The notes under the pieces: model-generated | Databases searched by the model: none | What the model was told of the DNA's origin: nothing | The model's input: the letters and a program-made list of their open reading frames with translations, nothing else | Assembly (NCBI GenBank): GCA_046732855.1 | Contig: JBKPNX010000145.1 | Coordinates: 1-37,387 of the forward strand | From: JBKPNX01 sp046732855 | GTDB taxonomy: Bacteria > Pseudomonadota > Alphaproteobacteria > Geminicoccales > Geminicoccaceae | Direction: 5' to 3' | DNA length: 37,387 nucleotides | Shown: positions 30,629-37,387 of the stretch, piece after piece | Layout: each line of letters begins with the position of its first letter | How positions within the stretch are numbered: position 1 is the first letter of the stretch | Position numbers and translations under genes: made by a program

Positions 30629-32146
30629 ATGACGAACCTGTACGAGCTGATCCATCGCCGGGTGCAGGCCGCGCCGCGGCGGGTCGCAATCGAGACCCCG
30701 GATGGCGAGCGCCTCACGTACGCCGACCTGGATGAGCGCTGCGCGCGCCTCGCGGCACGCCTGGTGCGCCTCGGCGTCCGCCGTGGCGACCGCGTCGCGG
30801 TCCAGGTCGAGAAGTCCCTGGCGAACCTACTGCTTTACCTTGCCTGCCTGCGCCTGGGCGCGGTCTACCTGCCGCTGAACACCGCGTATACGCTATCCGA
30901 GCTCGACTATTTCTTCGGCGACGCCGAGCCGGCGCTCATCGTGTGCGATCCGGCCAGGCGCGCCGAGGTCGCGGCGCTCGGCGGCGCCGCTGCGGCGCAG
31001 GTCGCGACGCTGGATGCCCAAGGCCAGGGCGATCTGGTCGAGGCGCTCGACGAGGAGGAGTCGCAGGCGACGATCGCGTCGCTCGCGGACGACGACCTCG
31101 CGGCGCTGCTCTACACCTCCGGCACCACGGGGCGCGCCAAGGGCGCCATGCTGACCCACCGCAATCTCGCCTCGAACGCGCTGACCTTGGTCGACGCCTG
31201 GGGCTTCGCCGCCGCGGACGTGCTGCTGCACGTCCTGCCGCTGTACCACGTGCACGGCCTGTTCGTCGCCTGCAACACCGCGCTCTTCGCCGGCGCGGGC
31301 CTGCTGTTCCTGCCGCGCTTCGATGCCGCACAGGTGGTCGAGGCGCTGCCGCGCGCAACCATCATGATGGGTGTGCCGACCTACTATACGCGGCTGCTCG
31401 CGCAGGACGGGCTGTCGGCCGCGCGCTGCGCCGGCGTCCGCCTGTTCGTCGCGGGCTCGGCGCCGCTGCTCGAACAGACGTTCCACGAATTCGAGCGGCG
31501 CACGGGCCACCGCATCCTCGAGCGCTACGGCATGACCGAGACCGGCATGAACACGTCCAACCCCCTGCACGGCGAGCGCCGGCCCGGCACTGTCGGCCTG
31601 CCTCTGCCGGGCGTCGAGATCAGGGTCGCGGACGAGGCCGGCCGCGCGCTCGGGCCCGGCGAGATCGGCGTGCTCGAGGTGCGGGGGCCGAACGTGTTCA
31701 AGGGTTACTGGCGCATGCCCGAGAAGACCGCCCTGGAATTCCGTCCGGACGGCTTCTTCATCACCGGCGACCTCGCCCGGATCGGGCCCGACGGCTACGT
31801 CGCGATCGTCGGCCGCGCGAAGGACCTGATCATCTCGGGCGGCCTGAACGTCTACCCCAAGGAGATCGAGAGCGTGATCGACGATCTGCCGGGCGTGGTC
31901 GAGAGCGCCGTGATCGGCGTGCCGCACGCCGACTTCGGCGAGGCGGTGGCCGCCGTGGTGGTGCCGGCCCCAGATGCTACCCTGGACGAGGCGGTGGTGA
32001 TCGCCGCGCTGCGCAAGCGGCTCGCGGGCTTCAAGGTGCCCAAGCGGGTTTGGTTCGCCGACAGCCTGCCCCGCAACGCCATGGGCAAGGTGCAAAAAAG
32101 CGCCCTGCGCGCGCGCCACGAGGCTGCCTTCGCCGCCCGGCGCTGA
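30629..32146 (+). CDS. matB: Malonyl-CoA synthetase (malonate-CoA ligase)
   Basis: 505 aa. ANL-superfamily adenylating enzyme making malonyl-CoA from malonate, ATP and CoA. P-loop LLYTSGTTGRAKGAMLTH near residue 160; VAGSAPLLEQTFHEFERRTG; ERYGMTETGMNTSNPLHGER near 300, the form characteristic of MatB; hinge GRAKDLIISGGLNVYPKEIE; catalytic Lys near residue 489 in PRNAMGKVQKS. N-terminus MTNLYELIHRRV fits the start. A malonate decarboxylase or carrier is not in the window, so the source of malonate is unknown. It is monocistronic as far as can be seen. Confidence 0.92.
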   Translation: MTNLYELIHRRVQAAPRRVAIETPDGERLTYADLDERCARLAARLVRLGVRRGDRVAVQVEKSLANLLLYLACLRLGAVYLPLNTAYTLSELDYFFGDAEPALIVCDPARRAEVAALGGAAAAQVATLDAQGQGDLVEALDEEESQATIASLADDDLAALLYTSGTTGRAKGAMLTHRNLASNALTLVDAWGFAAADVLLHVLPLYHVHGLFVACNTALFAGAGLLFLPRFDAAQVVEALPRATIMMGVPTYYTRLLAQDGLSAARCAGVRLFVAGSAPLLEQTFHEFERRTGHRILERYGMTETGMNTSNPLHGERRPGTVGLPLPGVEIRVADEAGRALGPGEIGVLEVRGPNVFKGYWRMPEKTALEFRPDGFFITGDLARIGPDGYVAIVGRAKDLIISGGLNVYPKEIESVIDDLPGVVESAVIGVPHADFGEAVAAVVVPAPDATLDEAVVIAALRKRLAGFKVPKRVWFADSLPRNAMGKVQKSALRARHEAAFAARR

Positions 32147-32748
32147 GCCGCCAGCCCGCTCAGCTCCCCGACTCCGGGATTGGGCGCCGGCTTCCCCGGC
32201 TCGACGCGAGGTCGAGACCAGGGTTGAAGGCAATTCTCGACCGGCAGGAATGCTGGATTCCTGGGCCTGGACATAGCATCGCCGCGCGAGCGCGTGGCTC
32301 TCGGGCTCCGTCACCGCACTCCACTCGTCGCTCGCTGTGGCCAGGTGCGGTCGCGCTCATCCGCCGATTGCCCTTCAGTGCCAGCCTTCCACGAAAATCT
32401 CCGTCAGGTCGCTCTGCCGGCGCAGCCCCGAGCGTCGTGCCGATGACCGCACGCTGCGAGATCGGATTTCTGAGCATTTTTCGCGGTCTCGCCGGCGGTC
32501 GGCGGGAAAGCCAACCCGGTCTTTGGGGAAGTGGATGCGCCTCGGTGTAGACGAGCGGCCGGAGATGGGCTTGAGATCTTAACCCACCCTTAAGAAGTAC
32601 TGGTTAACGGTCGATTAGCGCGGCGGCAGCTTTGCGAGGCTTGCGAGCCTACGCACCGCGTGAGGGCCTGCCGGGGGTTCGAGCCCAAGCCGCTGGAACC
32701 GGGAACCAGCGCACGCAGGCGGCGTCCGACGCGGACCGGAGTCGGCGA
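32147..32748. other. Intergenic region between matB and the DUF2157 gene
   Basis: A 602-bp stretch with no recognisable gene. Features: a small palindrome AGGAATGCTGGATTCCT near 32248, the TTAA-N7-TTAA motif at 32579-32593 and a GGTTAAC at 32602-32608. A T-arm-like sequence at 32673-32686 is not part of a foldable tRNA. Confidence 0.5.
32579..32593. promoter_or_regulatory. Putative CtrA-binding site
   Basis: TTAACCCACCCTTAA is a perfect TTAA-N7-TTAA, the consensus of the alphaproteobacterial cell-cycle regulator CtrA. It stands out in GC-rich DNA and lies 156 bp upstream of the DUF2157 start, with another GGTTAAC half-site-like sequence 9 bp downstream. Binding is inferred from the consensus only. 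Confidence 0.5.
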
Positions 32749-33887
32749 ATGATCCGAGATGGCAGTGCACACCGGCACCGCTACCCCGCCCGATCCCTGG
32801 TCCAGGTCGGTCGCGACGACGTCGACCGGGCGGCGGCAGCCGGCGTGATCCGGGCCGAGCAGGCGGACCCGCTCTGGGCCTTCCTCAGCGCCGGGCTCGG
32901 TGCTCCGCAAGGGGCAGTCCGGCCGCGCTTCGATCTCGTACACCTGCTCTGGTACGCGGGCGCCCTGATCGTGATCGGCGCCATGGGTCTGTTCGCGTCT
33001 CTAGCGTTCGCCCGCCTGGGGGGCGCGGCGCTTGCCGCAATCACCCTGGTCTATGCCGGGATCCTCGCGGCAGCGGGAGACGGCCTTTGGCGGCGCGGGC
33101 TCCTGATCCCGGGCGGCCTTCTGATCACCATTGCGGTCACCATGGCACCCCTGTTCGTTTATGGCGTGCAGCACGCGCTCGGCTGGCTGAACGTTCCCGG
33201 GCGCGATTTTCGCGACCTTTACGAGTTCTGCCGGATGGCTAGGGGCAGCTGGGTCCCGGTCGAGCTCGCGACGATCGCGGCCGGGCTCGTCGCCCTGCGC
33301 TTCTACCGCTTTCCCTTTCTGGTCGCCCCAGTTGCCGTCGCGCTATGGGCGCTTCCCTGGACGTGGCGCCTTGGATCCTCGGCGACCCGTCGCCCAGCTG
33401 GCGGCTGCGCAAGCTGGTGTCGGTCTGGTTCGGGCTCGGCACGGTGATCGTCGGCTGGGCGGTCGATTTCCGTTCGCGCCGCGACCTCGCATTCTGGCTG
33501 CACCTGTTCGGCGTCCTGGCATTCTGGGGAGCACTGACTGCGCTGGAAAGCAACGGCGAGATCGCGAAAATCGTCTATTGCCTGATCAACATCGGCCTCC
33601 TCGGGCTCGGACTGTTCCTGCAGCGGCGCGTCTATGCCCTGTTCGGCGGCCTCGGCATCGCGCTGTACCTGCATTACCTTGCCGAGTGGGTGTTCGCGGA
33701 CTCGCTTCTCTACCCCCTCGTTCTGTCCCTGATCGGGCTCGCGGTGATCGGCGCCGGGCTCCTGCTGCACCGTCACGCCGCGGCGCTGGAGCGAGCCCTT
33801 CAGGACGGCCTGCCCAAGTGGCTCGTCGCGCTGCGCCCGCGCCATGCGCGTCAGCAGCTCGGCGGCGATGCGGCTCAGCGCCAGTGA
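32749..33887 (+). pseudogene. DUF2157 multi-pass membrane protein, apparent one-base frameshift
   Basis: ATG 32749 opens MIRDGSAHRHRYPARSLVQV and the DUF2157 N-terminus VDRAAAAGVIRAEQADPLWA, then several hydrophobic helices (LIVIGAMGLFASLAF, ALAAITLVYAGILAAAG, LLITIAVTMAPLFVYG). The family sequence continues in the same frame to FPFLVAPVAVALWA at ~33350 and then resumes one frame away with SLDVAPWILGDPSPSWRLRK, VSVWFGLGTVIVGWAVDFRS, AFWLHLFGVLAFWGALTALE and RRVYALFGGLGIALYLHYLA, ending at 33887. A single missing base near 33350 explains it. Function of the family is unknown. Both halves look conserved with no other damage, so recent loss or an assembly error is more likely than old decay. Confidence 0.75.
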
Positions 33888-34016
33888 TCGTGTCACCGAT
33901 GAGCTGGGGTGAGCCGCCGCCGCGAGGGAGCGACGGGCCGTGCACGAACCCAGCGAAGTTGGGAGGCTGAACGTGGTGAGGTGGCCTGCAGGCCTGAGGA
34001 CGACCGTGGTCGCGAC

Positions 34017-35291
34017 TCAGGCCGCCGGCGCCGCGCCCCGCTCGGCCATGCCCTGCCACGTGCTCAGACCTTCCTCCCGGCGCGGGCCGATCCGGGCGAG
34101 CGCCGCGGTGAGCTGGGCCAGGCTCTCGAGATTATGCACCGGGCGGAAGTCGTCGACGTGCCGGATGATCGCGCGCGAGCCGGCGGCGAGCGGCGCGTAG
34201 CCCTCCCAGCGCAAGAGCGGGTTCAGCCAGATCAGGCGCCGGCAGCTCTTGTGCAAACGCTCCATCTCGCGCTCGAGCCCCTCGCCGGCATCCCGGTCGA
34301 GGCCGTCGGTGATCAACAGAACGACCGCACCCTGCGCGAGCACGCGGCGCGACCAGCTGCGGTTGAACTGGTGCAGGCAGCGGCCGATCCGGGTGCCGCC
34401 CGACCAGTCCTCGACCGCGTCGCCGACACGCTCGAGCGCCAGATCGACATCGCGCTGGCGCAGCTGGCGCGTCACGTTGGTGATGCGCGTGCCGAACACG
34501 AAGCCGTGCACGCGGTCGCGATCGTTGGTCACCGCATGCATGAAGTGCAGCAGCATGCGCGAGTAGCGCTCCATCGAGCCGGAGATGTCGCACAGGATAA
34601 CCAAGGGCGGATGGCGGCGGATGCGGCGCTTCTTGGCCAGATCTATCATGGCGCCCCCGCCGTGCAGCGAGCGGCGCAGCGTCCGGCGCAGGTCGACCCG
34701 CCAGCCGCGCGGGTCGGGGTGGAAGCGCCGCGTCGGCACCGCGCGAATCGGCAGCTGCATGGCCCGGATCAGCGCTTTGGCTTGTGCGACCTCTTCGGCC
34801 GACATGTCCTCGAAGTCTTTGTGCTGCAGGACCTCCTTGGCCGAGAAGGTGAGCGTGGCGTCGAGCTCGACGCGCTCCTCGGAGTCCTCGGGCGCCTCCC
34901 CCGCGCCCTGCTGCCGCTGCGGCGCAAGCGCCTCGGCGAGACGCCGTGCAACCTCCTGCGGCGCCGCCTCGGCCGCCTCGATCTGCGGCAACAGCAGCTG
35001 CATCGCTTTCTCGAGCAGCTCCGGCTTGCGCCAGAAGATGTGGAACGCCTGGTCGAACAGCTTGCGCTGGTCGCGCCGGTTCACGAACACGGCGTGCAGG
35101 GTCCAGTAGAAGTCGGCGCGCCTGCGCAGGCCGACCGCCTCGACCGCGCGGATCGCATCCAGCACCTTGCCCGGGCCGACCGGCATCCCGGCCGCGCGCA
35201 GGGCGCGGGCGAAATGCATGATGTTGGTCGCGAACCGCCCCGGCTCGAAGCGTTTGCGGGAGGGGGCGGCTGATCGGGCGGCTTCGGCCAA
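34017..35291 (-). CDS. VWA-domain protein, CoxE-like
   Basis: About 424 aa from TTG 35291. N-terminal helical region (FATNIMHFARALRAAGMPVG, ADFYWTLHAVFVNRRDQRKL), a CoxE-like middle (DATLTFSAKEVLQHKDFEDM, TRRFHPDPRGWRVDLRRTLR) and a von Willebrand A domain with MIDAS motif CDISGSM plus ITDGLDRD. CoxE-like proteins usually act with a MoxR AAA+ ATPase to mature metalloenzymes or remodel complexes; no MoxR gene is in the window. The frame is open to 35399, but that would overlap the upstream gene by 58 bp. AAAGGA lies 6 nt before TTG 35291, which I prefer; GTG 35312 and GTG 35321 are alternatives. Confidence 0.87.
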   Translation of the reverse strand: MAEAARSAAPSRKRFEPGRFATNIMHFARALRAAGMPVGPGKVLDAIRAVEAVGLRRRADFYWTLHAVFVNRRDQRKLFDQAFHIFWRKPELLEKAMQLLLPQIEAAEAAPQEVARRLAEALAPQRQQGAGEAPEDSEERVELDATLTFSAKEVLQHKDFEDMSAEEVAQAKALIRAMQLPIRAVPTRRFHPDPRGWRVDLRRTLRRSLHGGGAMIDLAKKRRIRRHPPLVILCDISGSMERYSRMLLHFMHAVTNDRDRVHGFVFGTRITNVTRQLRQRDVDLALERVGDAVEDWSGGTRIGRCLHQFNRSWSRRVLAQGAVVLLITDGLDRDAGEGLEREMERLHKSCRRLIWLNPLLRWEGYAPLAAGSRAIIRHVDDFRPVHNLESLAQLTAALARIGPRREEGLSTWQGMAERGAAPAA

Positions 35292-35341
35292 CGAGTTTCC
35301 TTTCGCGGGCACCAGCGGCACCGCCGTCGCAACCCGCCGCT

Positions 35342-36001
35342 TCAGGCGACCTCGTCCTCCTCGATCACCCAGGGCTCCTCGAGCGCGGCGGCGTGCCACT
35401 CGAGATAGTCGGGGCGGGTGAGCACCGCGTCGACGTAGGCCTGGCAGACTTCGTCGAGCTCGACCGCATAGGTGCGAAAGCGAGTCGCCACCGGCGTGTA
35501 CATGGCATCGGCCGCGCTGAAGCGCCCGAACAGAAAAGGCCCGCCGTTACCGAAGCCGGTGCGGCAATCCCGCCAGATCGCGCAGATGCGCTCGATGTCC
35601 TCGGCGACGTCGCGGCGCCGGCCCTTGCCCGGCAGGGTCTTCCTGAGGTTCATCGGCATCTGCGCGCGCAGCGCCTGGAAGCCCGCATGCATCTCCGCCG
35701 CGATCGAGCGGGCGTGCCCGCGGGCGGATTGCGCCGCCGGCCACAGCGCCGCGTCGGGGCGGATCTCGGCGAGATACTCGACGATCGCGAGCGAGTCCCA
35801 GACCACGCGCTCGCCGTGCTTCAGCGCCGGCACCTTGCCGGCGGGCGAGTGCTTAAGGAGCTCAGGTTTGGACCCCGGCTCGGACAGCCGCACCAGCACC
35901 TCATCGAAGGGCACGCCGGCGGCGCGCGTCGCGAGAAACCCGCGTAGCGACCAGGACGAGTAGTTTTTGTTGCCGACGACCAGCGTGAACTCGTTCGTCA
36001 C
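35342..36001 (-). CDS. Glutathione S-transferase
   Basis: 219 aa. Thioredoxin-fold N-terminal domain with FTLVVGNKNYSSWSLRGFLA (Ser-rich glutathione-contact region), VPALKHGERVVWDSLAIVEY (the VPAL cis-Pro and D-S-LAI glutathione motifs), and a helical C-terminal domain with FLFGRFSAADAMYTPVATRF. It probably conjugates or reduces using glutathione; substrate unknown. Start GTG 36001 overlaps the msrB stop by 4 nt (GTGA), so translation is coupled and the pair probably serves oxidative or electrophile stress. Confidence 0.9.
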   Translation of the reverse strand: MTNEFTLVVGNKNYSSWSLRGFLATRAAGVPFDEVLVRLSEPGSKPELLKHSPAGKVPALKHGERVVWDSLAIVEYLAEIRPDAALWPAAQSARGHARSIAAEMHAGFQALRAQMPMNLRKTLPGKGRRRDVAEDIERICAIWRDCRTGFGNGGPFLFGRFSAADAMYTPVATRFRTYAVELDEVCQAYVDAVLTRPDYLEWHAAALEEPWVIEEDEVA

Positions 36002-36411
36002 CGCTCGCCGCCTTCGGTCTTCGGCTCCAGTTTCAGCGCCGCCGAGTTCATGCAGTAACGCTGTCCGGTCGGCTCGGGGCCGTCGGGAAACACGTGGCCG
36101 AGATGAGCGTCGCATCGGCTGCACAGCACCTCGGTGCGCACCATGAAGTGGCTGCGGTCGGTCTCGCAGGTGACGGCGCTCTCGTCGACCGGCGCATAGA
36201 AGCTCGGCCACCCGGTGCCCGAGTCGAACTTGGTCTCGCCGTCGAACAGCGGCTGGCCGCAGCAGACGCAGTGGTAGACGCCCGGCGCCTTGGTGGCGTG
36301 GTAGGCGCCGGTGAACGCCCGCTCGGTCCCCTTCTGCCGCGTCACCCGATACTGCTCGGGGGTCAGCTGCCGCTGCCACTCGCTTTCGGATCTTTCGACT
36401 TTGTCAGCCAT
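35998..36411 (-). CDS. msrB: Peptide-methionine (R)-S-oxide reductase
   Basis: 137 aa. Reduces methionine-R-sulfoxide in proteins. Zinc-binding pairs C48/C51 (CVCC) and C97/C100 (CSRC), substrate motif KFDSGTGWPSFYAPVD, RTEVLCSRCDAHLGHVFPDG and catalytic Cys120 in RYCMNSAALK. ATG 36411 follows GGGAGA at good spacing. The open frame continues upstream to 37302 but there it is only antisense to pyrB. First gene of msrB-gst, with the VWA gene following the GST gene. Confidence 0.95.
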   Translation of the reverse strand: MADKVERSESEWQRQLTPEQYRVTRQKGTERAFTGAYHATKAPGVYHCVCCGQPLFDGETKFDSGTGWPSFYAPVDESAVTCETDRSHFMVRTEVLCSRCDAHLGHVFPDGPEPTGQRYCMNSAALKLEPKTEGGER

Positions 36412-36660
36412 GTCCAGTTCTCCCTTCGACGGCCCCCGCCGCTCCTTGGAGGGGCGACCTGCCGGCGCGTGGTTGCAGGTGAGATAGAATGCCGGCCCGT
36501 TACGGTAAAGGACGCCGTCGGTCTGGGCCCGAAGCGGCAGCGGCAGCTCCTGCGCATCGATCACGCCAGCCGACCCGTCGCCTCGCTTCCTGGCCGATCG
36601 CGCGCCATGACCGGGCGGCCGCTTGCCAGCGTTTCGGGCGCGGCGCATAGTCGCGCCGTG

Positions 36661-37387
36661 ATGGCGATCAGCGAACTCCCGAGAACCTTCGCCCATCGGC
36701 ACCTGCTCGGCATCGAGGGGCTGCAGCCCGCCGAAATCCAGCATCTTTTGGATCGCGCCGACAGTTATGTCGAACTCGGGCGCAAGGCCGACAAGAAGCT
36801 GTCGATCCTGCGCGGCCGCACCCAGATCAACCTGTTTTTCGAGAGCTCGACCCGTACGCGCACCTCGTTCGAGCTGGCCGGCAAACGGCTCGGCGCCGAT
36901 GTGGTCAACATGTCGGTCGGCTCGTCCTCGATCAAGAAGGGCGAGACCCTGATCGACACCGCGATGACCCTGAACGCGATGCATCCGGACGTGCTGGTGG
37001 TGCGCCACCAGGACAGCGGGGCGGTCGCGCTGCTCGCCCGCCACGTCAACTGCGCGGTGATCAACGCCGGCGACGGCAGCCACGAGCATCCGACCCAGGC
37101 GCTGCTCGATGCGCTCACCATCCGCCGGCGCAAGGGCCGCCTCGAGGGCCTGATCGTCGCGATCTGCGGCGACGTCATGCACTCGAGGGTCGCTCGCTCG
37201 AACATCCTGCTGCTGACCGCGATGGGCGCGCGCGTCCGCCTGGTGGCGCCGCGGACGCTGCTGCCGGCGGCGATCGCGCGCTATGGCGTCGCGGTGCACC
37301 ACGACATGGCGACCGGCCTCGCCGGCGCCGACATCGTGATGATGCTGCGCCTGCAGACCGAGCGCATGCAGGGCAGCTTCGTGCCGT
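36661..37387 (+). CDS. pyrB: Aspartate carbamoyltransferase catalytic subunit (3' end outside window)
   Basis: 242 codons of the gene are visible from ATG 36661. Catalyses carbamoyl phosphate plus aspartate to carbamoyl aspartate in pyrimidine synthesis. Carbamoyl-phosphate loop FFESSTRTRTSFELAGKRLG, SSSIKKGETLIDTAMTLNAM, AVINAGDGSHEHPTQALLDA and GDVMHSRVARSNILLLTAMG are all standard, as is RLQTERMQGSF near the edge. GTG 36658 is an alternative start. Divergent from msrB with 249 bp between starts. pyrC would be expected next but lies outside the window. Confidence 0.96.
   Translation, partial: MAISELPRTFAHRHLLGIEGLQPAEIQHLLDRADSYVELGRKADKKLSILRGRTQINLFFESSTRTRTSFELAGKRLGADVVNMSVGSSSIKKGETLIDTAMTLNAMHPDVLVVRHQDSGAVALLARHVNCAVINAGDGSHEHPTQALLDALTIRRRKGRLEGLIVAICGDVMHSRVARSNILLLTAMGARVRLVAPRTLLPAAIARYGVAVHHDMATGLAGADIVMMLRLQTERMQGSFVP

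Noticed and set aside
32673..32686. GGGTTCGAGCCC-like sequence resembling a tRNA T-arm
   Set aside because: No acceptor stem, anticodon arm or D-arm can be drawn around it.
36412..37302. Upstream extension of msrB to a 434-residue protein
   Set aside because: The extra part is antisense to pyrB; MsrB similarity and a good ribosome site begin at 36411.

Overview
The window is about 37 kb of very GC-rich DNA and reads as a piece of an alphaproteobacterial chromosome, probably a Rhodospirillales-like or Geminicoccales-like lineage; the order is inference. Three things support the class: a hemC-hemD-Mic60-hemY gene order, an SOS box of the alphaproteobacterial type (GTTC-N7-GTTC) in front of an imuA-imuB-dnaE2 mutagenesis cassette, and a perfect TTAA-N7-TTAA motif of the CtrA type. 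Because GC is so high, long spurious open frames lie antisense to almost every real gene; these were ignored.

Layout. 1-1582 (-): a lipoprotein carrying a family-3 solute-binding domain, cut by the window edge. 1831-9382 (-): SOS mutasome operon imuA-imuB-dnaE2 with a LexA box at 9399-9413. 9868-14669 (+): a partial myo-inositol catabolic operon (iolI-like, iolC with DUF2090, iolG, iolB); iolA, iolD, iolE and transport genes are not here. 14738-19588 (-): hemC, hemD, a Mic60/mitofilin homologue and hemY. 19636-20724 (+): tsaD, divergent from hemC. 20798-21311: toxin-antitoxin debris (a Phd-VapC deletion fusion and a frameshifted HigA-like antitoxin). 21429-27626: two paralogous membrane pentapeptide-repeat proteins flanking two cytochrome P460-like genes, one intact and one frameshifted. 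28027-28590 (-): PrxQ-type peroxiredoxin. 29001-29855 (+): a TIM-barrel sugar isomerase/epimerase. 29856-30628: repeat-rich intergenic DNA. 30629-32146 (+): malonyl-CoA synthetase. 32749-33887 (+): DUF2157 membrane protein with a frameshift. 34017-36411 (-): msrB, a glutathione S-transferase and a CoxE-like VWA protein. 36661 to the window end (+): pyrB.

Most striking observation: the DnaE2-like polymerase is about 1,697 residues, against roughly 1,050-1,150 normally. Nearly all the excess is a ~500-residue insertion splitting the N-terminal PHP domain. It is built from a duplicated cassette containing two copies of a 157-bp palindromic element, exactly 468 bp apart, plus a 21-bp tandem repeat present six times in one copy and once in the other. 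Every length difference measured between the copies is a multiple of three. A diverged third copy of the element lies in non-coding DNA upstream of matB. This looks like a dispersed palindromic element that enters reading frames, comparable in behaviour to Rickettsia palindromic elements.

Several accessory genes (HigA-like, second P460, DUF2157) carry single-base frameshifts. Without reads it cannot be decided whether these are true decay or assembly errors.
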